A DNA stretch of 64,000 nt from Bacillota bacterium (GCA_023411395.1 JAEYOV010000073.1:36614-100613), one strand, 5' to 3'. Shown: positions 32,358-41,226, counted from the first letter of the stretch. The notes: generated from the sequence alone by a model not told the origin. Numbers and translations: made by a program.

Positions 32358-32865
32358 GCGCAACCCCTCTTCTGTAGTAATACATCTGCAGGATGCCCTC
32401 ACAGATGGAGCCCGCGAAGAAAGCCACGAACAGGATATTGAGCATCACCGCGGGCATATAGCCCAGCGCCAGTGCCGCGAGCGCGGCCACAAAGCCGAAG
32501 CCCGCCACGCAGAAGGAGGCCCGCATGGATTTAAGCGAGATCAGCTTGTCCATCTCGTCCTCCACCATTTCCTGCTTGATTTCCTTTTCCACTTCCTTAT
32601 CGTCAACCTTGCCTGTGCGTATTTGCTTTTTCACGGCAATCCCGACGGACAAAAGAATGTGAAACACAATCTGGATGACGATGGTCGCGGCAACCCCGAT
32701 GCCGATGAAAGTAAGCATCGCGCCGGCCCAGAACCGCAAATCATCCGCAGCGGCCATGCCCGCCTGGACCTTGTCAAGTGCCCAGATGCCATAAGCCGCC
32801 AAAAGCAAAACCCCCGTACATACCGATACCATCGATCTCTTTTCCTGATAAGACACTTCAGGCAC
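32347..32865 (-). CDS. Four-helix membrane protein of an XRE operon
   Basis: A 172-residue protein with two pairs of membrane segments (about 12-30, 44-72, then 116-135 and 140-160) separated by a highly charged cytoplasmic stretch (K-V-D-D-K-E-V-E-K-E-I-K-Q-E-M-V-E-D-E, about 83-101). This resembles DUF2178-like or DUF3796-like proteins that Firmicutes encode next to small XRE regulators. It is first in the operon. Function is unknown; a membrane-perturbation sensing role is a guess based on similar gene pairs. Confidence 0.75.
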   Translation of the reverse strand: MPEVSYQEKRSMVSVCTGVLLLAAYGIWALDKVQAGMAAADDLRFWAGAMLTFIGIGVAATIVIQIVFHILLSVGIAVKKQIRTGKVDDKEVEKEIKQEMVEDEMDKLISLKSMRASFCVAGFGFVAALAALALGYMPAVMLNILFVAFFAGSICEGILQMYYYRRGVAHGR

Positions 32866-32871
32866 ACTCCT

Positions 32872-32887
32872 TTTTACAATTTGTCAA
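32872..32887 (-). promoter_or_regulatory. Putative XRE operator, downstream copy
   Basis: Minus-strand TTGACAAATTGTAAAA. It matches the copy at 32914-32929 at 14 of 16 positions and sits just before the ribosome site. Confidence 0.55.
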
Positions 32888-32900
32888 TGGAAACAAGCTT

Positions 32901-32929
32901 AATATAGCATCCATTTTACATTATGTCAA
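32901..32929 (-). promoter_or_regulatory. Sigma-A promoter of the XRE operon overlapping an operator copy
   Basis: Minus-strand TTGACA (32929-32924) and TATATT (32906-32901), spacer 17 nt. The -35 box is the start of the repeat TTGACATAATGTAAAA (32929-32914). Confidence 0.75.
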
Positions 32930-33126
32930 GTTCTTTTAACACAATGTTGAAAATTTTTATCATCCAAAGCAGTTACCCCATCAGATTCGCCCTGCCCCTT
33001 CCCCCTGCCGGCCCGGGCGGAAACTTTAAAATTGCTTTTTGCCTGCATACAATCTCCATAATCGGCTGTTATCCTTTCGGTCATATGAACGGATGCTGTA
33101 TTGGCATCCCAGAAAGGAGTGACACC

Positions 33127-34644
33127 ATGTCACAAACCCTCGCCGTAAAAAAGCTGCTGGTAAAGGGCATGACCTGTACCGGCTGCGAAACGAGGATCGA
33201 GGGGGCACTGCTTGCCCTGCCTGGCGTTATAAAAGCACGCGCCCAGGTAAAGTCAGGGTCGGTGGAAATCACCTATGACCCTGCCCAAGCATCCGTTGAA
33301 GCGTTCAAAAAAGCCATTGAGGCGCAAGGCTACCAGGTGGGAGCAAACGAAAAGCAGGAAGCGAAGAGATCGGGATACATAAGGGCCATCGGCCTTATCG
33401 CGCTTATGCTGGTCTTTATCCTAATGGGTTCCCGCTTTGGCTGGTTCCAGGTGTTCAATTTCTTTCCCCTGGCCACGGCTGACACAAGCTACGGCATGTT
33501 GTTTGTCATCGGGCTTTTGACCTCCGTCCACTGCGTGGCCATGTGCGGGGGCATCAACCTGTCCCAGTGCATTTCCGGCGCAGGCGGCCAGGGCCGTTTT
33601 GCAGGATTGTTCCCCAGCCTGAAATACAACCTGGGCCGCGTAATCTCCTACACCGTCATCGGCGGAATCGTGGGGGCCATCGGCTCCGTGGTGCAGTTTT
33701 CCGGCGCGGCCCGTGGGTTCGTGCAGCTTCTGGCCGGTGTGTTCATGGTGTTCATGGGCTTGAACCTATCGGGGATGTTTCCGGCTCTTGCCCGCTTCAC
33801 GCCGCACCTGCCCAAGGCGCTGGGCCTGAAAATCGCCAAGGAAAAAAAGCGCAGCAACAGCCCGCTGTATGTGGGGCTGTTAAACGGCCTTATGCCCTGC
33901 GGTCCCCTACAGGCCATGCAACTGTACGCCCTGTCCACCGGCAGCGTATGGGGCGGCGCGCTTTCGATGCTGCTGTTCAGCCTGGGCACGGTGCCGCTGA
34001 TGTTCCTGCTGGGCGCGCTGTCCTCCATCCTGAGCCGCAAGTTCACCAGGCATATGGTTACCGTGGGGGCGGTGCTGGTGGTGGTCATGGGCATATCGAT
34101 GTTCCAGAACGGGCTGGCGCTGTCGGGCATGGGCTCAAGCACCGGCACGGCGCAGAGTGAACCCGCTTCTTCTGTTACAATAGCGGAAAAGGCGGTTGAA
34201 ACACCGCCCCCGGCGGCCGGGACGCAGGAAGCGGTGCAGGAAATCACCTCCGAGCTTACCGGCTACGGCTATCCGGCCATCACGGTCAAGGCGGGCATCC
34301 CGGTGAAGTGGACCATCAAAGCCTCCAAGGGAAGCCTCAACGGCTGCAACTATGCCCTGGTCATACCCGAATACCAGATCCAAAAAACACTGAAGGAAGG
34401 CGACAACGTCATCGAGTTCACTCCGGCCCGAACAGGCACGTTCACCTACTCCTGCTGGATGGGCATGATCCGCTCGACGATCAAGGTCGTGGAAAACGAA
34501 GGCGTGGTCACTCCCGCGCCTTCCGGTTCCGCCGGGCAGAGCACCGCTTCCCCGGCCGTTGATTTTTCCGCCTTTGCACCGGAACCTGAAACGGCCGAAG
34601 ACCCGGATGCCTTTCCTTTGCTCCCCGGCGGCTGCTGCAATTGA
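33127..34644 (+). CDS. HMA - SafE/DsbD-like - cupredoxin fusion (copper-related membrane protein)
   Basis: A 505-residue fusion. Residues 7-70 are a heavy-metal-associated domain with G-M-T-C-T-G-C (Cys17, Cys20). Residues 84-102 form a membrane helix, and 120-325 are a six-helix SafE/UreH-type (DsbD_2) domain with H-C-V-A-M-C-G-G-I at 135-143 and a second G-L-M-P-C-G-P motif. The extracellular C-terminal part (about 375-455) is a cupredoxin-like domain with G-C-N and Y-S-C-W-M-G-M. The tail ends G-G-C-C-N. The three parts suggest copper capture, transfer or cytochrome-oxidase maturation. The ATG follows GAAAGGAG. It is monocistronic and no CopY/CsoR gene is adjacent. The transported species is an inference. 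Confidence 0.85.
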   Translation: MSQTLAVKKLLVKGMTCTGCETRIEGALLALPGVIKARAQVKSGSVEITYDPAQASVEAFKKAIEAQGYQVGANEKQEAKRSGYIRAIGLIALMLVFILMGSRFGWFQVFNFFPLATADTSYGMLFVIGLLTSVHCVAMCGGINLSQCISGAGGQGRFAGLFPSLKYNLGRVISYTVIGGIVGAIGSVVQFSGAARGFVQLLAGVFMVFMGLNLSGMFPALARFTPHLPKALGLKIAKEKKRSNSPLYVGLLNGLMPCGPLQAMQLYALSTGSVWGGALSMLLFSLGTVPLMFLLGALSSILSRKFTRHMVTVGAVLVVVMGISMFQNGLALSGMGSSTGTAQSEPASSVTIAEKAVETPPPAAGTQEAVQEITSELTGYGYPAITVKAGIPVKWTIKASKGSLNGCNYALVIPEYQIQKTLKEGDNVIEFTPARTGTFTYSCWMGMIRSTIKVVENEGVVTPAPSGSAGQSTASPAVDFSAFAPEPETAEDPDAFPLLPGGCCN

Positions 34645-34734
34645 AAAAAAACGAAACAATTATTAACCCGGCGGGAAAGCTATCTTTCATGAAGCGGCGG
34701 ACCATGGCCCGCCCTCCTGAAAGGAAGCCTGCAC

Positions 34735-35406
34735 ATGCAAAGAAAACTGCTTCTCGCCTTTGGGATTCTGTCCTTGATGGCGCTTCCCGCCTGCCAGTCC
34801 CCGGGCGTGGTGGCACGCGATTCGGCCGCGTCTTTTGATGCGCTGGTCAGGGCTGTGCCGGACCGCGTGACGCCCGATGAATCCATCGGCGGCTATGCTT
34901 TAACAGCCCCCGACGGCAGCGCAAGGTTTCTGTGGAGCAAGGATTACAGCCAGGGTTCCGTGTACGATGCCTGGCTGGAAACGGATGTCATGCCCTTTGT
35001 GGAGGCCGGGCTCAATACCGGCAAGCTGCCGGAGGGCATGGTGCATGAAGGCACGCTGGTAGTGGGCGCCGATTTTGGCAATCAGCCGCCCGGCTATTCA
35101 GGTGAACCTACGCCGCAAAAGGCCTATGAGCAGATCGTGAAATACAGCGGGGACAGCATCGGCTATTACGCGGCGCCGGACCATTATGGGATCGATCTTG
35201 GCGGCGGCCACATGTTCAAGTGGGCGAAGGACCTTCAAACCAACGACAAGGATATCGTATTTGTGCTGGACCCGAAGCCTTTTTTAGACGCCGGTGTTGA
35301 CCCGGACAAAATTCCCGGGTGGCTGCATACCAAGGTGGAAATCATAGACCCAAAGGGTATCAAGGTTCAGGCCGACAAGCTGCTCAAACCCTTCAACTTA
35401 AAATAA
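34735..35406 (+). CDS. Lipoprotein of unknown function
   Basis: A 223-residue protein with a lipobox signal peptide (L-M-A-L-P-A-C, modified Cys20), so it is anchored to the outer face of the membrane. The mature part has no recognised domain; it is acidic, with an internal repeat of the form L-x-x-D-x-x-P-F-v-e-A-G-L/V (near residues 81-96 and again near 182-195, D-P-K-P-F-L-D-A-G-V-D-P-D-K-I-P). The ATG has GAAAGGAAG upstream. It follows the copper-type fusion gene by 90 nt and could be co-transcribed, but no functional link is visible. Confidence 0.75.
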   Translation: MQRKLLLAFGILSLMALPACQSPGVVARDSAASFDALVRAVPDRVTPDESIGGYALTAPDGSARFLWSKDYSQGSVYDAWLETDVMPFVEAGLNTGKLPEGMVHEGTLVVGADFGNQPPGYSGEPTPQKAYEQIVKYSGDSIGYYAAPDHYGIDLGGGHMFKWAKDLQTNDKDIVFVLDPKPFLDAGVDPDKIPGWLHTKVEIIDPKGIKVQADKLLKPFNLK

Positions 35407-35430
35407 ACTGATTTAATATGGAATAGCCCA

Positions 35431-35475
35431 TGCCCTCATGCGCGGCAGCCATGTCGCTTATGAGGGCATAATTTT
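35431..35475 (+). terminator. Probable terminator after the lipoprotein gene
   Basis: TGCCCTCAT (35431-35439) pairs with ATGAGGGCA (35460-35468), followed by TAATTTTA; the loop is long (20 nt). Confidence 0.55.
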
Positions 35476-35577
35476 ACCTTTTGGGGGCAGTTTTCCGGGA
35501 ACATATGCCAGGGCTCTCTCGTCTACATGGATGAGCGGAAGGCGCTCAGCGCCCGCTCCAGAAAAGGAGGTCAACCA

Positions 35578-36678
35578 ATGTCCGGCAAACCTTCCCTTTT
35601 TTACAAAAGCATTCTACTGCTGCTGGTGCTGGCGCTCATGCTGCCGGCAGGCGCTTGGGCCGCGCAGGACACAGGCGTCGTCAAGGGCGGCAAGCTCAAT
35701 TTGCGGCAAGCACCCAGCTATACGGCAAAAATCCTTGCCCAATATCCTACAGGTACCCGGGTGGAAATTCTGGAGCGCGGCGGAGACTGGCACAAGGTTC
35801 GTGTGGATGGCAAAACGGGTTACATGGCAGCCAAGTATGTAGTCCTGTCCGACGTATGCTCCGAGCTTTACGGCGTTGTGCGCAATCCCAGCGCCAGCGG
35901 CAAGCTGAACCTTCGGGAAGAGCCCAACACCTCCTCAAAGGTTATCAGCCAGTACGCCTCAGGCGTATGGGTTCAAATTCTCTCCCGCGGGGGCTCCTGG
36001 CACAAGGTGCGCACCGAGGATGGAAATACAGGCTATATGAGCGCCAATTTCGTTGTGATCGATAACCTGACCACCGTCACCTACGCCACGGTGCACACCG
36101 CCAATGGCGGAACGCTGAACCTTCGGGAAGAGCCCAGCTTTTCGGCCAAGGTGCTTGCCGCCTACAAGCCGGGCACCCAGGTGCAGGTACTGCTTGACGG
36201 CACGGACTGGGACCGGGTGAAGGCGGGCAGCAAAACGGGCTATATGCACACGGACTTTTTGTCTACAGGCGGCACATCCACCTCCCAGGCTACCGTGACA
36301 AGCTCCGGCGGCAAGGTGAACCTTCGGGAGGACGCCTCCTATACCGCCCGGGTCCTGGGCCAGTACGCGCCGGGCACGAAGCTTGAAATCCTTCAGGCAT
36401 ACGCCAAAAACGGCTGGCACAAGGTACGGGTGGACGGCAAGACGGGCTACATGGATGCCGCTTTCGTTCGGCTGCCCAACCGCACCGCGACGGTCAACAA
36501 CCCCAATACCGGCCGCCTGAACCTGCGCGACGGCCCCTCCTTTGATGATACGATCCTGAAGACCTTCAAAAACGGCACGCAGGTGGAGATCCTCAACTAT
36601 GGCGCCGCCTGGTGTTACGTCAAGGTGAACGGCCTGACGGGTTACATGGTGACAATGTACCTTTCAATCCCGCTTTGA
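35578..36678 (+). CDS. Secreted protein with five bacterial SH3 repeats
   Basis: A 366-residue exported protein. A signal peptide (about residues 1-28, ending P-A-G-A-W-A) is followed by five SH3b domains of about 65 residues, each with a G-x-L-N-L-R-x-x-P-S/N start (K-V-N-L-R-E-D in the fourth), a central V-x-I-L segment, W-x-x-V and a closing K-T-G-Y-M. Such domains bind peptidoglycan or cell-wall peptides. There is no catalytic domain, so it is probably a wall-binding or adaptor protein. The ATG at 35578 has AAGGAGG seven nt upstream. Internal DNA similarity between repeats (CTGAACCTTCGGGAAGAGCC occurs in two) reflects recent duplication. Confidence 0.9.
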   Translation: MSGKPSLFYKSILLLLVLALMLPAGAWAAQDTGVVKGGKLNLRQAPSYTAKILAQYPTGTRVEILERGGDWHKVRVDGKTGYMAAKYVVLSDVCSELYGVVRNPSASGKLNLREEPNTSSKVISQYASGVWVQILSRGGSWHKVRTEDGNTGYMSANFVVIDNLTTVTYATVHTANGGTLNLREEPSFSAKVLAAYKPGTQVQVLLDGTDWDRVKAGSKTGYMHTDFLSTGGTSTSQATVTSSGGKVNLREDASYTARVLGQYAPGTKLEILQAYAKNGWHKVRVDGKTGYMDAAFVRLPNRTATVNNPNTGRLNLRDGPSFDDTILKTFKNGTQVEILNYGAAWCYVKVNGLTGYMVTMYLSIPL

Positions 36679-36737
36679 TGCCGGCGGATTTCCCCTCCAG
36701 GCACGCCGTTCAACAAAACGCATGGTTTTTCCATCCT

Positions 36738-36771
36738 CGTCCGGGCAGCGCCTGCGCCCGGACGCTTTTTT
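36738..36771 (+). terminator. Terminator after the SH3-repeat gene
   Basis: CGTCCGGGC (36738-36746) pairs with GCCCGGACG (36756-36764), followed by CTTTTTT. Confidence 0.9.
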
Positions 36772-36936
36772 GCAGTGGCTTATCAAATGATCCAAACCGC
36801 CTGCCATGACCGGCAGAGAACCGGGTCACAAATTTTTCCTCCCGGCTTGCAGTGTTTTCCAATCTGCCGCGTTCTATTTCTATAGAAGGCGGTACGCGCC
36901 ATTGCGAGGACCGGTATATTGTTGGGAGGAGTCCAC

Positions 36937-38043
36937 ATGAAAAAAACTGTGCTGATGCTTGCGGCTTTGCTGCTGTTTATCCCCACTGCATTGGCCGGCG
37001 CGGTGGGTGAGCCTGCGCTGCCAAAATCCGCGGCCGAGTTCATGGCAAAAGGGAATGAGAACGCGGAGCGGGACAGCCTTGACGGCATATACGGACACTA
37101 CGCGTTTGAAAAGCAGCTTTACATGAACCCCCTCAGTTCCTTTTGCGCCTTTGACGGATTTGAGGAGTACTATACCTTTTCAGACAACACCTTCATCATA
37201 ACGGATTGGGCGGGCAACCGCCGGGAAATCGAGGTTTCCTATCAAGAGGCCCCGGTGGATGAGAAGGCTTTCCGTGAAAGCTTCATGATGGAGTGGCCGG
37301 CCGTCCCCGATCTTTCGGGATACAAAGAAAAACGCCAGTACACACTGACCGGCGCCATGGAAAATGTGGCATACCGCCTCTACCTGCTGGATGACGACAT
37401 ATGGCTGGCGCGGGTCCATCAGGACAGCGCCAATATCCAAAAAAATGAATACATGTGGAGCATCTTCAAGATCGCGCGGCTTGAAGGGGCTATTCCGCTT
37501 AGGGTTTCCATCTTTGGCACAAAGATTGGCGTGGAGGATTTTCTCGCGCTCAACAGGGATTTTCAATCAAGCTATAAGGAAGACACTTGCTATAATATTA
37601 CACCGAGCGATATTTTGGAAAACTCCGGGTACAAGGTTTTCAAATATGTAAACTCCTGCAGGTCTTTCCTTGTGTACGAAAGCGAAATCTATGAGCTAGG
37701 CCTGTCGGCCGGCGGGTTTGGCGTGGCAAGCATAGCTCTGGCCGATTTAAACCAAGACGAAAAGCAGGAGCTGTATTTCACTTTTTCCTTTGGCTACGGG
37801 CTGCACCGTTCCCACATAGCCTATTTTGACCCCATCTTGAAGCAGGTTGTGCCGATCGAATATATGCATATCAACCATGACATGATCGTCGCCCAAAACA
37901 GCAATGGAACGCTTTCCCTGTATGAAGCCAGCTTCCCGTTCATGGACAGCTTCGTGCGGTATACAATGGAAAGCACAGGTTATATCTCAGACATCGTCTA
38001 TGAAGACGGCCAAATCAGCTTACGCCCTGTCCCCCACGAATAG
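36937..38043 (+). CDS. Secreted protein of unknown function
   Basis: A 368-residue exported protein with a signal peptide (K-K-T-V-L-M-L-A-A-L-L-L-F then I-P-T-A-L-A). Residues about 40-160 look like a small lipocalin-like or META-like beta unit (G-I-Y-G-H-Y-A-F then T-F-S-D-N-T-F-I-I). The C-terminal half contains I-A-L-A-D-L-N-Q-D-E-K-Q-E-L-Y-F, a motif similar to the calcium-binding loops of VCBS/FG-GAP-type beta-propeller repeats. No family is firmly recognised. The ATG follows GGGAGGAG. Stop is TAG. It converges with the ABC-2 genes. Confidence 0.72.
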   Translation: MKKTVLMLAALLLFIPTALAGAVGEPALPKSAAEFMAKGNENAERDSLDGIYGHYAFEKQLYMNPLSSFCAFDGFEEYYTFSDNTFIITDWAGNRREIEVSYQEAPVDEKAFRESFMMEWPAVPDLSGYKEKRQYTLTGAMENVAYRLYLLDDDIWLARVHQDSANIQKNEYMWSIFKIARLEGAIPLRVSIFGTKIGVEDFLALNRDFQSSYKEDTCYNITPSDILENSGYKVFKYVNSCRSFLVYESEIYELGLSAGGFGVASIALADLNQDEKQELYFTFSFGYGLHRSHIAYFDPILKQVVPIEYMHINHDMIVAQNSNGTLSLYEASFPFMDSFVRYTMESTGYISDIVYEDGQISLRPVPHE

Positions 38044-38061
38044 AAGCATCATCAAGCAGGC

Positions 38062-38862
38062 TTAGCTGCTGGCGCTCTGATAATGCTTCAGCCCCCTGTA
38101 AAACAAAAAGCTGGAAAGGGCGAGCCAGGCAAAGGGCCCCACAATGCCCCACACGGCATACAGGGGCTCCATTTTTTTGAGGATGAACAGCGCCGGGAAA
38201 TTGGTGATCACAAAGATGGGCAGCACAAACGCGCCGATCTGTTGAATAAGCCGGCTGTAGATGCCCATGGGCATGTTGTTAAAATCCCAGGAGGAATCCA
38301 CCAGCCCGGCCAGTGCGTGGGTCTTCACCAGCTTGAAGGCCAGCACCTGGGGCAAAAGGAACATGGCATAGGCAATCAGGGAGCCGGTGATCATGTATCC
38401 CACATATCCAAGCACATCCAGAATCCCGACAGGCACGGCCATGCGGGCAAGGCCCACGATCACCGCCGCGATGCCCAGCAGCACATCCGTCGTGAACAGG
38501 GCAATATCGCTGCGGCGCAGGGTCAGCAGAAACTGCAGCGACACAGGCTTGACCAGAAGCAGGTCCAATTCCCCCGTCTGCACCTGGCGGCCGATACCGA
38601 ACAGGTTCATCATGTACAGGCCGGCATAGGGGCCGGTGGCGATCATGTACGAGCCGAAAAACACCAGCACCTCGTCCGGCGTCAGGCCGTGAATGGGCAC
38701 GCCGGTTTTGTACACCACGATCATGTATACGATCTTGGCCAGGAAGTAGCCCAGCTCCATGGCGATACCGGTAAAAAAGTTCATGCGGTATTCCAGTTGG
38801 CCCATGAGGCTGTTTTTCATGAGGATGCCCCAAAGCGCCAGATGCTTTTTGATTTCTTTCAT
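38062..38862 (-). CDS. ABC-2 type permease (DUF990-like), second subunit
   Basis: A 266-residue membrane protein with six predicted helices. It resembles the ABC-2 permease group (DUF990) found as tandem pairs with one ATPase; the segment F-G-I-G-R-Q-V-Q-T-G-E-L-D-L-L-L-V-K-P (about 88-106) is the characteristic cytoplasmic motif. It lies 3 nt after the first permease gene, with a G-rich ribosome site. Together the three genes should form an exporter for a lipid, peptide or drug. The substrate is not evident. Confidence 0.85.
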   Translation of the reverse strand: MKEIKKHLALWGILMKNSLMGQLEYRMNFFTGIAMELGYFLAKIVYMIVVYKTGVPIHGLTPDEVLVFFGSYMIATGPYAGLYMMNLFGIGRQVQTGELDLLLVKPVSLQFLLTLRRSDIALFTTDVLLGIAAVIVGLARMAVPVGILDVLGYVGYMITGSLIAYAMFLLPQVLAFKLVKTHALAGLVDSSWDFNNMPMGIYSRLIQQIGAFVLPIFVITNFPALFILKKMEPLYAVWGIVGPFAWLALSSFLFYRGLKHYQSASS

Positions 38863-38865
38863 GCG

Positions 38866-39675
38866 TCAGCCCCCCGCCGCCAGGAATTTCTTCGAGCCCA
38901 GGTTCCACAAAACCCCGCTGAGCAGCAGCATCAGCCCGATCCATACCGCTTGCGATAGGAGCCCTGTGATCACCGCTGGGCCTGTCACCGCACCAATGAG
39001 CACATCCACCGGGAAGCCCACGGCATAGGCAAAGGGCAGGTACTTTAGCAGCCCGCACACGGTATCGCCGAAAATATCCAAGGGAAAGATGCCGCCGCTG
39101 AGTACCACGATCACAATGCGCACCGCCTCGAACATAAACCCGATCTCCGACAGCCAGAAGGCCCACATGCCCACGCAAAAGAAGACTAAAAAGTTCAAAA
39201 CCAGCGCGCCTAGCAGCGTGGGGATAAACATCAATATGCCAGAAATGTTCGCCGGCGAGGCGTGAAAATACAACCCGACGCCTAAAAGCGCCAGCGCCAT
39301 CAACGAAAGCCCGCCTATCATGACCCCGATCTTTTGCCCCAGAAAGCAGCTAAGCCTATAGGGAAGATAGCCAACAGGCCGTATCACATACTTGCTCAGG
39401 CCCCCATTTTTGATGTCATCGTTGATCTCGTATTCAAAGCCGGTGCGAAGTAGCCGCCAGAAAATGGCCGCCGACACCGAATAGGCCAGCATTTGCCCAT
39501 AGCTGCGGCCGTACAGCTCCTCCGTGCCAGCGCCCGCGTACAGCGCCTGCCACATGAAAATTTGAATGATGATGGGGAAGGCGGCGCTGACTAGCCCCAG
39601 CCAGAAATCCGCCCGGTAGGCCATGGTCTCCTTGACCCCAAGGCCCAGGGAGTACATGTATTTTCTCAGGGTCAT
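38866..39675 (-). CDS. ABC-2 type permease (DUF990-like), first subunit
   Basis: A 269-residue membrane protein with six predicted helices and the related motif I-N-D-D-I-K-N-G-G-L-S-K-Y-V-I-R-P (about 83-99). It is paralogous to the next gene, consistent with a heterodimeric channel. It overlaps the ATPase gene by four nt (ATGA), implying translational coupling. The same functional uncertainty applies as for its partner. Confidence 0.85.
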   Translation of the reverse strand: MTLRKYMYSLGLGVKETMAYRADFWLGLVSAAFPIIIQIFMWQALYAGAGTEELYGRSYGQMLAYSVSAAIFWRLLRTGFEYEINDDIKNGGLSKYVIRPVGYLPYRLSCFLGQKIGVMIGGLSLMALALLGVGLYFHASPANISGILMFIPTLLGALVLNFLVFFCVGMWAFWLSEIGFMFEAVRIVIVVLSGGIFPLDIFGDTVCGLLKYLPFAYAVGFPVDVLIGAVTGPAVITGLLSQAVWIGLMLLLSGVLWNLGSKKFLAAGG

Positions 39676-40658
39676 TGCCCATTCCCCCCTGTATACAGCC
39701 GGGCAATGCCCTCCTCCACGGGGATGTCGCCGATGTTGAAATCCGTCACCGGCAGCGTTTCAAGCATCGCCTTGGACACTTCCCGCACCTGGTCGCGGTT
39801 CACCTCGATCACCGCCTGCATGTTATCCCGGCTGCACAAAATGCCAAATCGGCTCAAATCCATCCGTGCCGCCTCTTCTGTTTCAAAGGTGACCTGAATC
39901 CGCTTGCGCTCGCCGAACAGGCTATTGATCCTTTTCAGCTCCCCGTCATAGGCGATTTTCCCGTCGTTAACGACGATGGTGCGGCGGCACAGGTCCTCGA
40001 TGTCGCTTAGCGAATGGCTGGTCAATAGCACCGTTGTCTGCTTTTCACGGTTGTAGCGGCGCAAAAACTCCCGGATGCGCTTTTGGGAGATGATATCCAG
40101 GCCGATGGTGGGCTCATCCAGGAACATCACCTCCGGCTTGTGCAAAAGCGAGGCGATCAGTTCCATCTTCATCCGCTCGCCCAGGGACAGCCGCCTTACC
40201 TGCACGCCCATAAGGCGCTTAACGTCCAACAGCTCCGTCAGTTCCCCCAGGGTGCTTCTGTAATCCGCCTCATTCAGCTCATAGATGTGGCGGTTTAAAG
40301 CAAATGATTCCACAGCCGGCAGGTCCCACCACAACTGGCTCTTTTGCCCCATGACGATGGCAAAGCGCATTTTAAAATCCTTTTTCCGCTCCCAGGGCAC
40401 ATAGCCCATGACGCGGGCTTCGCCGCCCGTGGGAAAGAGGATGCCCGAGAGCATCTTCAGCGTGGTGGTTTTCCCCGCGCCGTTGGGGCCCAAAAAGCCC
40501 ACCATCTCCCCTTTTTCCAGGGAAAAATCGATGCCGCGCACGGCCTCCTTGTGCAGCTTTTCCCTATGGAAAAGACTTCTAAAGGAGGCCTTCATGCCTT
40601 CTTCCTTTTTGGTGTACTCAAAGGTTTTGCGCAGGTTTTTTACTTCAATCAGCGCCAT
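39672..40658 (-). CDS. ABC transporter ATP-binding protein of the DUF990 exporter
   Basis: A 328-residue ATPase. It has Walker A G-P-N-G-A-G-K-T-T (about residues 56-64), the signature R-L-S-L-G-E-R-M-K-M-E-L and Walker B V-M-F-L-D-E-P. The unusually long segment before Walker A (E-K-L-H-K-E-A-V-R-G-I-D-F) is typical of ATPases paired with DUF990 permeases. The ATG at 40658 is preferred to that at 40667 because AGAGG is then 9 nt away. It is first in a three-gene operon, divergent from the cupin gene. Confidence 0.93.
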   Translation of the reverse strand: MALIEVKNLRKTFEYTKKEEGMKASFRSLFHREKLHKEAVRGIDFSLEKGEMVGFLGPNGAGKTTTLKMLSGILFPTGGEARVMGYVPWERKKDFKMRFAIVMGQKSQLWWDLPAVESFALNRHIYELNEADYRSTLGELTELLDVKRLMGVQVRRLSLGERMKMELIASLLHKPEVMFLDEPTIGLDIISQKRIREFLRRYNREKQTTVLLTSHSLSDIEDLCRRTIVVNDGKIAYDGELKRINSLFGERKRIQVTFETEEAARMDLSRFGILCSRDNMQAVIEVNRDQVREVSKAMLETLPVTDFNIGDIPVEEGIARLYTGGNGQ

Positions 40659-40749
40659 TTGATTCATCCTCTTTTGTTCTGTAAATGCTGATGTTTGACA
40701 TTATAGTCTTGCATGAGTCTTTTGTACAGGCCAAACGCAAGTTTATGTA

Positions 40750-40758
40750 TGATATAAT
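40750..40758 (+). promoter_or_regulatory. Extended -10 promoter of the cupin gene
   Basis: TGATATAAT, a TG-extended perfect -10 box, 35 nt upstream of the ATG at 40794; no clear -35. Confidence 0.55.
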
Positions 40759-40793
40759 ATGTGAAGTGAATTGGATAATAAGGAGGACCGGAT

Positions 40794-41144
40794 ATGTTCG
40801 TCATCCATGAAAGCGAGCGGGAGTACCGCATGGGCGACAGCGGCCCCAAGTATCTGATGAGGGGTCCCCGCATGAATTTTGCCGTGATGCAGTTGCAGGC
40901 GGGGCAGGATTTTAAGGCTCACTATCATCAGGTCATGGAAGAAAACTTCTTTGTTCTGGAAGGCGAAGTGGATGTGGTGGTGGACGGTACCGTGCATCAC
41001 CTGATACCGGGGCATTTCATCCACATCGAACCGGGGGAAATCCACTACATCGTCAACAACACCACAAGCCCGTTGAAAATGATCGCCGCCCTGGCTCCCT
41101 ACCGGGATGCGGATAAAGTGGACGTGGAGAACTTCCTCATATAG
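40794..41144 (+). CDS. Small cupin-domain protein
   Basis: A 116-residue single-domain cupin. The first cupin motif (F-K-A-H-Y-H-Q-V-M-E-E-N-F-F-V-L-E-G-E-V, about residues 40-59) and second motif (P-G-H-F-I-H-I-E-P-G-E-I-H-Y-I-V-N, about 70-86) supply two His, a Glu and a later His for a metal site. Stand-alone cupins include sugar-binding proteins, isomerases and dioxygenases. Neighbours give no hint of the substrate. The start has AAGGAGG upstream. Stop is TAG. Confidence 0.9.
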   Translation: MFVIHESEREYRMGDSGPKYLMRGPRMNFAVMQLQAGQDFKAHYHQVMEENFFVLEGEVDVVVDGTVHHLIPGHFIHIEPGEIHYIVNNTTSPLKMIAALAPYRDADKVDVENFLI

Positions 41145-41162
41145 ACGATGGCACGATCCACT

Positions 41163-41196
41163 AAAAGCGCCGCCCCCGCGGCACGGGAGCGGCGTT
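41163..41196 (+). terminator. Possible terminator between the cupin and REC-GGDEF genes
   Basis: A GC-rich imperfect stem (GCGCCGC near 41167 with GCGGCG near 41189), followed by TTTGC. It lies between converging genes. Confidence 0.5.
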
Positions 41197-41226
41197 TGCA
41201 TATGCTCTGTTTATGTACGGCGAAGG

